This document shows, piece after piece, positions 24,401-32,266 of a DNA stretch of 36,950 nucleotides. How positions within the stretch are numbered: the first letter of the stretch is position 1; the number at the start of each line of letters is the position of its first letter. Location: assembly GCA_944326535.1 (NCBI GenBank), contig CALVEJ010000013.1, positions 1 through 36,950 on the forward strand, read 5' to 3'. A program made the position numbers and the translations under genes. Origin of the DNA: Candidatus Gastranaerophilales bacterium. GTDB taxonomy: Bacteria; Cyanobacteriota; Vampirovibrionia; Gastranaerophilales; Gastranaerophilaceae. Below the pieces are notes generated by a model. It was given only the letters and a program-made list of their open reading frames with translations. It was not told the origin of the DNA and made no database searches.

Positions 24401-25224
24401 ATATCTATGTGACCGCTGTGTTCTTTGAGTTTTAAATCAACGAAAATATCAGCTTTAGGATTGTATTTAACGATTTCATTTATAAAATCTATCTGAGGAA
24501 CAACAGCTGCTGTTTCTTGTTGAGAAGAATTTTCAACAGCCGGCCAGAAACTCGAAAGAGCAATGTCGTAGTTTATATTTGCATTTTCATTAACAAAAAT
24601 CTGCCCTTTTGATGCAGCTTTGAAATGCTTGTTTATTACTGCTTTGTCAAGCGTAAAGTTTTCACCGTAAAGAGCAACCGTGTTCTTTGTCAATTCATCA
24701 GTTAATTTTAATTTATATGAAAAAATATTAACAACAGGAAGCCTGTCCGAAATCTTAACCGGCAGTTCCTGCGCAGCTGTATCAGGAGCAGTCTGCTGCT
24801 CCGTCATATTTTTCAAAACATAATCTACAATATCAAAACTTCCGTCCTTTGTATAAACAAGAGAAAGCTCAGGAGAATATGCTTTTATGTCAGAAATTCT
24901 AACTGTCTTAAAAATCAACGGCAGCACGGATATTTTTGCCTCAACAGTGTTGACGGAAGCAATATTTCTGTGATCCGGATAATCCAGCTTGAGGTCGTAA
25001 ATCTTTACTCCGGCTTTTAAGTCATAAGTCGTAACAAGCTTTATACCGTCAAAATCAATATTCAGCTTTGCAGTATCATATACTATTTTTTGGATATCTT
25101 TTTTGTAATTATTCAAATTGATAACATTCGGTATAACAAACAAAAATATAAGATATACAGAAAAAACTATACCCAAAAGAACCGCCGCTGCTTTTTTATG
25201 CTTCTGGAAAAAAATCATAACCAA
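21463..25224 (-). CDS. Giant AsmA-like (AsmA/TamB/YhdP-type) periplasmic protein
   Basis: A 1253-residue protein with an N-terminal membrane anchor (about 9-31, AAVLLGIVFSVYLIFLFVIP) and more than 1100 residues of repeated beta-strand segments. These include VNTVEAKISVLPLIFKTVRI, typical of the AsmA start, and FTANLTLKGASYEEQMKSLN with GKVSFSMKDGQLGS, characteristic of the AsmA C-terminal domain. Such proteins form hydrophobic grooves spanning the periplasm and help move phospholipids to the outer membrane. The Gln/Lys-rich end (about 1180-1253) is an unusual helical tail. It is first in a two-gene operon with a TolC-type protein. Confidence 0.85.
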   Translation of the reverse strand: MVMIFFQKHKKAAAVLLGIVFSVYLIFLFVIPNVINLNNYKKDIQKIVYDTAKLNIDFDGIKLVTTYDLKAGVKIYDLKLDYPDHRNIASVNTVEAKISVLPLIFKTVRISDIKAYSPELSLVYTKDGSFDIVDYVLKNMTEQQTAPDTAAQELPVKISDRLPVVNIFSYKLKLTDELTKNTVALYGENFTLDKAVINKHFKAASKGQIFVNENANINYDIALSSFWPAVENSSQQETAAVVPQIDFINEIVKYNPKADIFVDLKLKEHSGHIDINGEVNADRISILLDGKKLPDSFFHMTSSGHETKIESDIFVSNTEKAELRTDIVHGHRTKADIALKTEKITFKSIQKFAAALLNSLNIENDISIFNLNGYIASDFSLKTDMKDFSSSGYFKVIDGAVSHKTIPINIKNITANIDFSNNNLSVKDTGALVNGSRVFASGTVDSKANADIKVDSEKINIAPLFNAFAPIEMKKSYILNGGVLSLNILVKGQLADIEPNINLLLNGLSLKDRLNTFLLSNKSTSVNIKTKGTSFTGDISLKDSVFKFFNPYLNLSAPSVNIKITPDEISIVPFSVSMNSSKIDVSGTVKDYMKKLKTGIKINGNIKSSDLKNLLPKEIKTMVEAKGILPLIVNITGDAEKINIDAQMHSDSANHFSPFTVKKMSGKPGLVNVSVSCTKDRVTLNDASLYLANKAALKDNFSYNKKGADKIAGLSGYVSDINASYPSLKMNFSIPEQVLVSSSLLKGISLKTKGDVNIYGTLSNPSFRGFFSIKEIALPALLTKVQDVDVELNENTLTAKIQNLDINGTAFNIDTEASSKISNVLLVRSMKVSSPMFDADKIFEAMDKMNKLIPAASSQPAVSKSKKQTVVLPVKISNGTLDIQKFKMKQVGGDFCLSNITGNFNLINDLFKLSNFKTSVYGGSAGGTVTYNVATTEVKADISGKNVNANNIVTIFAALKDQVMANADFTANLTLKGASYEEQMKSLNGKVSFSMKDGQLGSLGRFETFLKAGNLVSEGFLVTKIGSLVNTIAPYNTGKFAYLNGDLNIENGVAILNPVKMSGPHMSLLLSGNVNILSMIASINLTGSLSPEVVKALGPVANLSVGKLASYIPQFGSSIAEALNKYNAAANSSELAKIPALTPEKTGTQAFKVVVSGNLNNPAAAIKSLQWLNTAEKIQEEQKTLMESVTPSIPANKEELKQQVKEGIQNQLENNAKVQEIKQNKAVQAISGIYNFYKNAKEKETQQTESSGQ

Positions 25225-25531
25225 CCCCTATGATTACATCTAATCTAGTGTCGCAGTTGCCGCCACCTGTTCACATTTTCAAATGACACTCACCTGCGCT
25301 TAACTTCGTTAAGCTTCGGAGACAGGCTCACTACTGCTCGCTTCGCTGTGCGTGTTCGCTTTGTCAAAAATTTTGCTCACATTACTTATCGCAAAATTTT
25401 TTCGGACATACTATTATCACAATACTTTAACAAAGTTGATAAATCAAGAATTGTCGTTTATTTGTTTTATTTTTTTTAACAGAAAAAAGTGGTATAATTT
25501 TCTAATCAATTAAATATACAGAGGATTTATT
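25225..25531. other. 307-nt intergenic stretch with palindromic GC-richer block
   Basis: This region separates the divergent AsmA-like and zinc-ribbon genes. Positions about 25250-25410 are richer in G+C than their surroundings and full of short inverted repeats. These include CTTAAC-TTC-GTTAAG near 25300, GCTCGCTTCGCTG near 25337, and two related AAAATTTT blocks near 25367 and 25393. I see no gene here. It could be a degraded mobile repeat or an untranslated RNA. The right end holds the promoter of the zinc-ribbon gene. Confidence 0.4.
25490..25498 (+). promoter_or_regulatory. Extended -10 promoter of the zinc-ribbon gene
   Basis: TGG followed by a perfect TATAAT (25493-25498) gives an extended -10. 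No good -35 is seen at 17 nt. The ATG at 25532 follows an AGAGGA ribosome site. Confidence 0.6.
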
Positions 25532-26002
25532 ATGGCAGATACATTTGAATTTTTAAATTGTCCGGCATGCGGCACACCAATGAAAAAAGTATTTTTAGAA
25601 GATCAGGGATTCATTCTCGATGTATGTCTTAACGGCTGCGGTGGTATATGGTTTGACAACAGAGAGCTGTCCAAAGTAGATGAAAAAACAGAAGACATTT
25701 CCAATTTGACAGCAGCTTATGAAGGAAAAAATTTCCATAGAGTGGATAAAGAGCAGGACAGAGACTGTCCATTGTGCCACAAAAAAATGGTAAAAAATTG
25801 TGCCAGTGCAAAACAGGAAATTACTGTCGATGAGTGTTATCAGTGCGGAGGAAAATTCTTTGATTATCAAGAATTGGAAACCATGAGAAACCAGTATGAA
25901 ACAGAAGAAGCAAGAATTTCCGACATAAAAGAGCTTGCAAAAGATTCTGTAAAAATGGAAGTTATCCTAAACCAGCTGCTTCACAGAGACGATTTAATAT
26001 AA
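25532..26002 (+). CDS. Double zinc-ribbon (TFIIB-type) protein
   Basis: A 156-residue protein with two four-cysteine zinc ribbons: C10-C13 (CPACGTPM) with C32-C36 (VCLNGCGGIWFD), and C79-C82 (CPLCHKKM) with C102-C105 (ECYQCGGKFFD). The W/F-F-D-x-x-E-L ending of both repeats is the hallmark of bacterial zf-TFIIB family proteins, whose role is unknown; nucleic-acid or protein binding is presumed. The remaining C-terminus is helical. A DtxR-type regulator gene follows 39 nt downstream but has its own promoter. Confidence 0.85.
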   Translation: MADTFEFLNCPACGTPMKKVFLEDQGFILDVCLNGCGGIWFDNRELSKVDEKTEDISNLTAAYEGKNFHRVDKEQDRDCPLCHKKMVKNCASAKQEITVDECYQCGGKFFDYQELETMRNQYETEEARISDIKELAKDSVKMEVILNQLLHRDDLI

Positions 26003-26025
26003 GTTTTTTCCGATACAGCATAATA

Positions 26026-26034
26026 TGATAGAAT
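26026..26034 (+). promoter_or_regulatory. Extended -10 right before the DtxR-type start codon
   Basis: TGA-TAGAAT (26026-26034) ends 7 nt before the ATG at 26042. Transcription would begin at or within a base or two of the start codon, and no Shine-Dalgarno sequence is present, so a leaderless mRNA is likely. Confidence 0.5.
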
Positions 26035-26041
26035 AAAAAGC

Positions 26042-26470
26042 ATGGAAAAACTGTCACAAAGTCAGGAAGATTACCTGGAAACCATTTACACAGAGATTAA
26101 ATCAAAAGGCTGTGCAAAGGTTACTGATATTGCAAATATTTTGAATGTAAAAAAGGCATCCGTTACGGGAGCAATAAATAATTTGTGCGAAAAAGGGCTG
26201 GTTAACTACACCCCGTATTCTGCCATTACTCTGACAAAAGACGGGGAACAGGCTGCAAAAAAAATTCTTTTAAAACATGAAGTAATGACAAATTTTTTGA
26301 TTAACGCATTGAAATTAAGCAAAGAAGAAGCCGCACAAAATGCCTGCCGCATGGAGCATATAATGAGTGAAGAGATGTTTAAAAGAATACATATTTTTTC
26401 TCACTTTTTGTCGGATTATTCAAAAGAAAATTCTGATTTTTATGAAAAATTGAAGAATTTATATAAATAA
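26042..26470 (+). CDS. DtxR/MntR-family metal-dependent transcription regulator
   Basis: A 142-residue repressor with an N-terminal winged helix (about 5-68, TDIANILNVKKASVTGAINN as recognition part) and a metal-sensing dimerisation domain. Ligand positions match the DtxR numbering: D10 (Met in DtxR, Asp in MntR), E13, H79 (LLKHEVM), and C102-E105-H106 (ACRMEH). The second DtxR site lacks E83 and H98 equivalents, and no SH3 domain follows. The ligand set mixes MntR (Asp) and iron-type DtxR (Cys) features, so the cognate metal (Mn or Fe) cannot be called. It would control metal uptake genes elsewhere. The start is the ATG with no ribosome site. Confidence 0.85.
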   Translation: MEKLSQSQEDYLETIYTEIKSKGCAKVTDIANILNVKKASVTGAINNLCEKGLVNYTPYSAITLTKDGEQAAKKILLKHEVMTNFLINALKLSKEEAAQNACRMEHIMSEEMFKRIHIFSHFLSDYSKENSDFYEKLKNLYK

Positions 26471-26507
26471 AAGGGAACTAAAAACCGGTTCCCTTTTTTA
26501 TTTTTTA
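26471..26507. terminator. Bidirectional terminator between regulator and acyl ligase genes
   Basis: AAGGGAAC (26471-26478) pairs perfectly with GTTCCCTT (26488-26495) around a 9-nt loop. T-rich runs follow on the plus strand (TTTTTTATTTTTT) and to a lesser extent on the minus strand, so it can serve both converging genes. Confidence 0.8.
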
Positions 26508-26517
26508 ATAAATACTA

Positions 26518-26546
26518 GATTCTTCGGCTTTCACCTAAGAATGACG
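26518..26546. repeat. Single copy of a GATxCTTCG...GAATGACG dispersed repeat
   Basis: GATTCTTCGGC and AAGAATGACG flank a short loop with TTCTT/AAGAA arms. The same layout (GATCCTTCGC, AGGATGACG) recurs at 36441-36466 after ftsH, so both are likely members of one intergenic repeat family. Confidence 0.5.
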
Positions 26547-26576
26547 AACGGTCGAAAGTTAACTCCACAGCGCCCG

Positions 26577-28292
26577 TCAAACAAGACTCAGGGAGTCTTT
26601 CACTTCTTTTCTTTTTATCTTTCTCGTTGTGGTTTTTGGAAGCGGTGTACGCTGAACAACAATGTTCACCGGACGTTTGTACGGAGCAAGATGCAGAGAG
26701 TATATCTTTGCTTCTTGCCTGATGATTTGAGAAAGTATCTTATCATCAGGATATTGTTCCAGCAATTCGGAAGAAGGGACAATAACAGCAACAATATCTT
26801 CTGTTCCCTCTTTTGCACCCGTTGTTCTTGATGTTCCAAACACACATACTTCCGAAAACTTTTCACTTTGAGCAAGTACTGATTCGACCTCCTCCGGAAA
26901 AACTTTTTTCCCGCCGGAAAGTACAATCATATTTTTTATCCTGCCGGTAATATGAATATGTCCGTCTTTGTCTATATTGGCAATATCTCCGGTATGCAGC
27001 CACCCGTCTTTTGTAATAACTTCAGAAGTAAGTTCCGGTCTTTTGTAATACCCCTTCATCACAGATGGTCCCTTCAAAAGGAGTTCTCCCGTTTGTGAAT
27101 CTATTTTTGCCTGAACACTTGCAAGAGGTCTGCCGACTGATGCAATATCACCTTTTTTGTCATAATTTACGCAGACAACAGGGCTGGTTTCAGTAAGTCC
27201 GTATCCTTGAAAAACTCTTATGCCCATTCTTTCGAAAAATTCCCCCACATGCACATCGAGAGGAGCACCTCCGGATATACAACCGTAGAAATTTCCTCCG
27301 AATTTTTTGTGAATTTTAGAGAACATAAGCTTTCTTATCGAATAAAACGGTATGAATTTTGCAGCAAACATCATGGTATGAAAAACCGTTTTTACCAATA
27401 TATTTGAATTTTTAATTTCTGATTCTATACCCGATTTTAGTAATTTTAAAAATGCAGGAACAACTATCATAAAATTTATATTCTTCTCCTGCATAATTCC
27501 CAGAATATCCTTGGGTTTGAGACTCTTTGTATAATAAACGGACAAACCCCAGCTTAATATAACGGAAAATCCGACTGTGAGTTCAAACAGATGATTCATC
27601 GGCAGGATAGAAAGTATAGATGCCACATTATGCCGCCCGAAAAATTTTCTATACAGAATCGCCATATCATTAAGCTGTGTCAGCATATTTTCAAAAGAAA
27701 TTTCTACTCCTTTCGGTGCCCCGGTTGTACCTGATGTATAGATTATCAATGCGGTAGATTTTGCGCTTCTGTGCCTCCATTTTCCTTCTGTATTGTTTTC
27801 AAAAGAATTTATGGAAACAGCCTCATCACAATCAATCACATCATCAAGAGAGATAATATACTTTATTGAAGCAATTTCCTTTTTGAGTTCTTTGGCTGTC
27901 TCAATAAATGCTTTTGAAACAACAAGCACAGACGGATTGCAATCCGACAAAATAGATATCAACTCGTACTTTGTGAGTTTGATATCCAACGGAACAGTAA
28001 TCATGCCTGACAAAACAGAGGCGAACACTGCCGCACCAAATTCCGGTCTTGATTCGGAAAGAACAGCGAGTCTTTCTCCTTTTAAAATTTTTAATTCATT
28101 AATAAAATAATTTGCAATTTTTCTGGAGAGTTTTCCTATTTGCTCAAACGTAAATTCGTTCCAACCCTTTGATGTTTTTATCCCAAGAGCTATATTGTCT
28201 TTGTAATCATCTGTTTTTTCTTCCATAAATAAAAGAATATTTTTGTATATTCTTTCTTGTTTTTTGTATTTTAAAGACTCTTGTTCTTTCAT
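26577..28292 (-). CDS. AMP-forming long-chain acyl-CoA/acyl-ACP synthetase
   Basis: A 571-residue ANL-superfamily enzyme that activates a fatty acid with ATP and transfers it to CoA or acyl carrier protein. Motifs are complete: the P-loop IIYTSGTTGAPKGVEIS, LPMNHLFELTVG, FQGYGLTETSP, GWLHTGDIANIDKDGHIHIT, GRIKNMIVLSGGKKVFPEEV, and the catalytic lysine region TTTRKIKRKEV near the C-terminus. There is no membrane helix, though KFIPFYSIRKLMFSKIHKKF resembles membrane-touching helices of FadD/Aas-type enzymes. Placed 77 nt downstream of an acyl-ACP thioesterase, it could re-activate the fatty acids that enzyme frees, or exogenous ones. Confidence 0.9.
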   Translation of the reverse strand: MKEQESLKYKKQERIYKNILLFMEEKTDDYKDNIALGIKTSKGWNEFTFEQIGKLSRKIANYFINELKILKGERLAVLSESRPEFGAAVFASVLSGMITVPLDIKLTKYELISILSDCNPSVLVVSKAFIETAKELKKEIASIKYIISLDDVIDCDEAVSINSFENNTEGKWRHRSAKSTALIIYTSGTTGAPKGVEISFENMLTQLNDMAILYRKFFGRHNVASILSILPMNHLFELTVGFSVILSWGLSVYYTKSLKPKDILGIMQEKNINFMIVVPAFLKLLKSGIESEIKNSNILVKTVFHTMMFAAKFIPFYSIRKLMFSKIHKKFGGNFYGCISGGAPLDVHVGEFFERMGIRVFQGYGLTETSPVVCVNYDKKGDIASVGRPLASVQAKIDSQTGELLLKGPSVMKGYYKRPELTSEVITKDGWLHTGDIANIDKDGHIHITGRIKNMIVLSGGKKVFPEEVESVLAQSEKFSEVCVFGTSRTTGAKEGTEDIVAVIVPSSELLEQYPDDKILSQIIRQEAKIYSLHLAPYKRPVNIVVQRTPLPKTTTRKIKRKEVKDSLSLV

Positions 28293-28323
28293 TTTCCACC
28301 CCGGATGCGTAAACTCTAATTGT

Positions 28324-28354
28324 ATTATAGTCTTACTTTTTTGGTTTTTTCCAA
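28324..28354 (-). promoter_or_regulatory. Possible internal promoter for the acyl ligase
   Basis: On the minus strand TTGGAA (28354-28349) and TATAAT (28329-28324) are 19 nt apart in the 77-nt gap between thioesterase and ligase genes. The -10 is perfect and the -35 weak, so the ligase may be transcribed separately as well as with the cluster. Confidence 0.4.
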
Positions 28355-28369
28355 CTATTTTTCCAAATA

Positions 28370-29104
28370 CTATTTCCAGATTATATTTATTGATGCCAGC
28401 TCTTCATTTGTTTTTTTGTTTTTTATCAGATGCAGTGTTTTAACCGTTGAGCCGGAAGAAAATTTTTGGGCCTTGGCAGTTATTTCACCGCCCGTACCAA
28501 TTTCTTTACTGTATTTTATATCAATAACTTTTGGATTATACATCATTCTGAACTCATCAGGCAAGGTTTCCAATGCCCATACAATATAATTGCTGTTGTT
28601 TGCATGATGATTTACATCAATATCATCAAATCTAATCTCAAAATCTTTTTGATATTCAGACGTCAAGACAGGTTCAATTACAGAATATTCAAGATCATTT
28701 TCTCTCTTTTCAAAGTGCTGTACAAAATCCAAAACCTTTTGCATCGGCAGCATTTTTCTTGAACTCATATCAATCAATGCCCAAGCCGAGACCACCTTTC
28801 CGACAAGCTCTTTGTTTGGAGAATAAAGTTCAAAATCACGAAAAGCAAAGAGTTTTGTTGTTCCTCTTGATTCAGTCCTTATTTCTATTGAAGAAAAATT
28901 TCTAATTTCGCTATAAATCTCAATATGATATTTCAAAACGACCCAGGCATAGTTTTTTGAAAAAACAAAACTCGGACCAAAGCCAAGCGACTCAGCGCTC
29001 AAAGTAGCAATATCCTGCAAAAAATTGAACAGCGCAGACTCCTTTAGATATCCCTTTACATTCTGTTCATAATATTTGATTTCATATTCCTTGCAAAACA
29101 ACAT
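28370..29104 (-). CDS. Acyl-ACP thioesterase (FatA/FatB family)
   Basis: A 244-residue double hot-dog enzyme that hydrolyses acyl-ACP to free fatty acid. The N-terminal hot dog has LQDIATLSAESLGFG and AWVVLKYHIEIYSEIRNFSS; the second half carries the catalytic-type segment IRFDDIDVNHHANNSNYIVW, matching the 'D-x-N-x-H-x-x-N' signature of plant and bacterial FatA-like thioesterases. Length is usual for bacterial members. It is 14 nt downstream of an EmrB-like transporter and has an AAGGA ribosome site, strongly suggesting co-expression with an efflux pump. Chain length preference cannot be read from sequence. Confidence 0.9.
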   Translation of the reverse strand: MLFCKEYEIKYYEQNVKGYLKESALFNFLQDIATLSAESLGFGPSFVFSKNYAWVVLKYHIEIYSEIRNFSSIEIRTESRGTTKLFAFRDFELYSPNKELVGKVVSAWALIDMSSRKMLPMQKVLDFVQHFEKRENDLEYSVIEPVLTSEYQKDFEIRFDDIDVNHHANNSNYIVWALETLPDEFRMMYNPKVIDIKYSKEIGTGGEITAKAQKFSSGSTVKTLHLIKNKKTNEELASINIIWK

Positions 29105-29118
29105 AAAATTCCTTACTT

Positions 29119-30720
29119 CTATCTTGAAGGCAAAGGTTCTTCAACTTTTTGCGGTTTATTCTTTTTATATTTTACCTTCTGGAACAAGAATATCAAAGGA
29201 ATAAGAAGAACCAGTAAAAGTGCAAATATTTTGAAACAGTCCATGTAAGCCATAAGTGTAGATTGCTGTACCAGCTGTTTGTAAGCCATTACATTTGCTT
29301 TTGTTTCAGACAACGCCTGTCCCGACATCATGGCAATACCCGCCTGCAAAGCATTGATTTTTTCAGTAAATCCGGGGTGAGAATATGTCAAATTTCTTAT
29401 CAAGTGTGTCTGATGAACCTGACTCATACGTGAAACCATAGTATTAACAGCAGATGTACCTATTGCACCTCCCACGCTCTTTGCAAGGTTAAATACACCT
29501 GTAGCATTAGTCATCTGGTTGTTTTTTAATGTCACAAAAGCAATTGTCATCAAAGGAATCATAACAATTGAAAAAGCAGCACCGCAGACGACATTCGGAA
29601 CAATAATATTTGACATAGAAATCTGAAGATTCAGCGTACCAAACATTATATTAGACAATGCCAGAATAGCCAAACCCACGGCAATAACCCATCTTTGATC
29701 AACACGATTTGCAAGAATTGCACAGATAATAAGACCAGTTAATGAGCCAAAGCCCCTCGGGCTGATTGCCAAACCGCTCAAAGTGGCAGTATAGCCCATA
29801 AGCTGCTGTAAAAACAAAGGCAAAATCGCAAGAGTCGAATATAGAACCGCCCCTATGACAAAATGCAGCACAGTACCTATAGCAAAGTTTTTATCTTTAA
29901 AAACTCTCAAATCAACAATAGGTTCTTTTGCCATAAGTTCTCTGACAATAAAAGCAATAAAAGTAATCCCGACAACAGTAGCAGACCATCTGACCCAGGC
30001 AGCACCGAACCAATCGCTTTTTTGCCCGTTATCGAGTATTACCTGCAAAACAAAAAGCCATATGATAAGGAATATAAAACCCCAGTAGTCTACTGTTTTT
30101 ACTTTTCCCTTCTTTGCATACGGAGGATCTTCAATAAATTTTTTAATCAACCCGAGTGAAATAAATCCAAACGGAACATTTATAAGAAAAATCCAATGCC
30201 AGGAGTATGTATCCGTAATCCAGCCTCCAAGCGTAGGACCGATAATCGGAGCAAAAATTACACCGAAACCGAAAACAGACATGGCAACACCACGATCTTC
30301 CGGCTTAAACTCTTCCATCATAACCGCCTGAGCGATAGGCATAATCGCACCGCCGCCTATACCCTGTATAACACGGGCAATAATCAGCATTGTCATACTT
30401 GTTGCCATTCCGCACATTGCGGAAGAAAGTGTAAACATCAGTGTCGATAACAGCAAAAAGTTTTTTCTGCCCATAAGCGTAGAAAACCACGCAGTAGAAG
30501 GAATAATAACACCGTTTGCAACAAGGTAACTCGTCAGCACCCAGGTAGATTCATCTCTGGTTGCAGAAAACGATCCGGCAATATGAGGAAGAGCAACATT
30601 CGCAATGGATGAGTCCAGTACAACCATAAAGATTGTGAGCATTACTGCCCCAGCACTCAGCCATGGGTTTTTTCCCGATGTTGCATCTTCTATATTTGTT
30701 ATTGCCGTTTCGTCGCTCAT
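29119..30720 (-). CDS. emrB: DHA2-family MFS efflux pump (EmrB-like)
   Basis: A 533-residue inner-membrane proton antiporter, probably 14 TM helices. DHA2 hallmarks: LDSSIANVALPHIAGSF in the first helix (motif D1), ARVIQGIGGGAIMPI, GVIFAPIIGPTLGGWITD (motif C, drug antiporter signature) and the EmrB-like SWHWIFLINVPFG. It would work with the EmrA-like adaptor encoded 22 nt upstream and a TolC-type channel. The start codon lacks a ribosome site; the nearest purine run is about 30 nt upstream within the emrA stop region, so translation may be coupled. Substrate is unknown; the next gene, an acyl-ACP thioesterase, hints at fatty acids, as in Neisseria FarAB. Confidence 0.9.
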   Translation of the reverse strand: MSDETAITNIEDATSGKNPWLSAGAVMLTIFMVVLDSSIANVALPHIAGSFSATRDESTWVLTSYLVANGVIIPSTAWFSTLMGRKNFLLLSTLMFTLSSAMCGMATSMTMLIIARVIQGIGGGAIMPIAQAVMMEEFKPEDRGVAMSVFGFGVIFAPIIGPTLGGWITDTYSWHWIFLINVPFGFISLGLIKKFIEDPPYAKKGKVKTVDYWGFIFLIIWLFVLQVILDNGQKSDWFGAAWVRWSATVVGITFIAFIVRELMAKEPIVDLRVFKDKNFAIGTVLHFVIGAVLYSTLAILPLFLQQLMGYTATLSGLAISPRGFGSLTGLIICAILANRVDQRWVIAVGLAILALSNIMFGTLNLQISMSNIIVPNVVCGAAFSIVMIPLMTIAFVTLKNNQMTNATGVFNLAKSVGGAIGTSAVNTMVSRMSQVHQTHLIRNLTYSHPGFTEKINALQAGIAMMSGQALSETKANVMAYKQLVQQSTLMAYMDCFKIFALLLVLLIPLIFLFQKVKYKKNKPQKVEEPLPSR

Positions 30721-30742
30721 TTATTATCTAATAATTATAAAG

Positions 30743-31777
30743 TTATTTTTTTCCCTCTTTAACATAAACCTTGGGAACAACACTCATTCCGGGTTCAATG
30801 CTGTATTGAGGATCAATTTTTGTTGTAAATACAATCTTCACCGGAACACGCTGTACAACTTTTACATAACTGCCCACTGCATTTTCCGGAGGGAACATGC
30901 TTGCCTTTGCACCTGTGCTTGATTGAATTGAGTCAACAACACCCATGAGTTTCAAATGGGGATATGCATCAACTTTGATTTTAACTTTTTGTCCCACTCT
31001 GATGTTGTCGAGCTGTGTTTCTTTAAAGTTTGCAACAACCCATCTTCTGTCGGGAACTATTGAAAACAAAGGAGCACCCGCATTGATATATGCGCCTTCT
31101 TCCGCAGAACGGTTTGTAATCTTTCCGTCTTCAGAAGCAAAAATCTTTGTATAAGAAAGTTCCAGTTTTGCCTGGTTCATAGCAGCTTCAAGTCTTTTCA
31201 ACTCAGCATCTGCAACTTTGTTTTTCTCTTTTGAAAAAACAGCCTGCTGGGCTGTAGCATAGTTTGCTTTTGCCAGGTCGTATTTTGATTTTGCTCTGTC
31301 ATATTCCTGCTGTGAAACAGCGCCCTTTTCATACAAGCCTTTGTATCTGTTATAATCCTGTTCGGCAACTGCCATATCAGTTTCTGCGGCATTTCTGTCT
31401 ACTATTGCTGATTTTTGTTTGTACAATGCCATTTCATATGCAGCTTTTGCCTGTTCATAACGAACTTTGTAATCTCTGTCATCGATTGTCAGAAGAAGCT
31501 GACCCTGCTTTACGTGTTCGTTATCATCAACATACAGTTTTTCTATGATGCCTGTAACCTTTGGACTAACTCTGATAATATGTCCCTCTACAAACGCATC
31601 ATCTGTTGTTTCAAATGACGAAAAATAAAGCCATCCGACTATACATAAAAATAAAATAACAAGTACTGGAACGAGAAATCTTTTCTTTACAACTTTTTTT
31701 GTTGTTTTTTTACGTTTTGTTGTTTTTTCGGATTTTTCCGGCATCGCCTCATTGTTCTGAATATCGTTATCTTCCAT
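30743..31777 (-). CDS. emrA: Membrane fusion protein (EmrA/HlyD-like)
   Basis: A 344-residue periplasmic adaptor with a Lys/Thr-rich cytoplasmic tail (about 18-33), one TM helix (34-53), and the lipoyl half ETTDDAFVEGHIIRVSPKVT. A coiled-coil hairpin (about 110-215, YRYKGLYEKGAVSQQEYDRA region) and a second lipoyl half follow (KIFASEDGKITNRSAEEG). The beta-barrel contains RRWVVANFKETQLDNIRVGQ, typical of EmrA. It connects the EmrB-like pump to an outer-membrane TolC. It lies 11 nt after the MarR gene, with an AGAGG ribosome site. Confidence 0.9.
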   Translation of the reverse strand: MEDNDIQNNEAMPEKSEKTTKRKKTTKKVVKKRFLVPVLVILFLCIVGWLYFSSFETTDDAFVEGHIIRVSPKVTGIIEKLYVDDNEHVKQGQLLLTIDDRDYKVRYEQAKAAYEMALYKQKSAIVDRNAAETDMAVAEQDYNRYKGLYEKGAVSQQEYDRAKSKYDLAKANYATAQQAVFSKEKNKVADAELKRLEAAMNQAKLELSYTKIFASEDGKITNRSAEEGAYINAGAPLFSIVPDRRWVVANFKETQLDNIRVGQKVKIKVDAYPHLKLMGVVDSIQSSTGAKASMFPPENAVGSYVKVVQRVPVKIVFTTKIDPQYSIEPGMSVVPKVYVKEGKK

Positions 31778-31788
31778 CTTTTACCTCT

Positions 31789-32265
31789 TTATGTTTTAAT
31801 TTTGTACTCTTCTTCAATATTTGTTCTGACTTTTCTAAGCAATCGCACAAGTGTCAGAATTTCTTCTTCGCTCATTCCTTTATATTGAGCGGCATTCATT
31901 CTGTCTTTCAGTGGTTTTACGAATTTAACTTTTTCTCTGCCTTTATCCGTCAAGAAGACCTTTAAAATTCTTCTGTTAGTTTCATCCTTTTCTCTTTTAA
32001 TAAAGCCATTTGTTTCAAGTATATCAATCATTCTGGTAATATTTGGACGATCCTTGCCAAGTATATTAGCTATCTGGGTTTGATACAATCCGTCAGTCAG
32101 CGACAAGATGAGTAATATACCGAACTGCTCACGGGTGATATCATCCATACCATGAATTTTCAAAGTCTTTTGACCGGCTGCACGATATGCAGAAGTAACC
32201 AGGGCAATCTCAAGACCTAAATCTATATCAGTATTGTTAATTTTCTTCAATTCAGACTCTTTCAA
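31789..32265 (-). CDS. MarR-family repressor of the efflux cluster
   Basis: A 158-residue winged-helix regulator: REQFGILLILSLTDGLYQTQ, IANILGKDRPNITRMIDILE (recognition helix), NGFIKREKDETNRRILKVFL (wing). MarR proteins usually repress divergent or following pump genes and are released by small ligands such as fatty acids or phenolics. It is first in the minus-strand cluster, and a perfect inverted repeat lies directly upstream. The start is uncertain: TTG at 32265 has no ribosome site, whereas TTG at 32250 (MKKINNTDIDLG) is preceded by GAAAGAG at good distance. Confidence 0.9.
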   Translation of the reverse strand: MKESELKKINNTDIDLGLEIALVTSAYRAAGQKTLKIHGMDDITREQFGILLILSLTDGLYQTQIANILGKDRPNITRMIDILETNGFIKREKDETNRRILKVFLTDKGREKVKFVKPLKDRMNAAQYKGMSEEEILTLVRLLRKVRTNIEEEYKIKT

Positions 32266-32266
32266 C

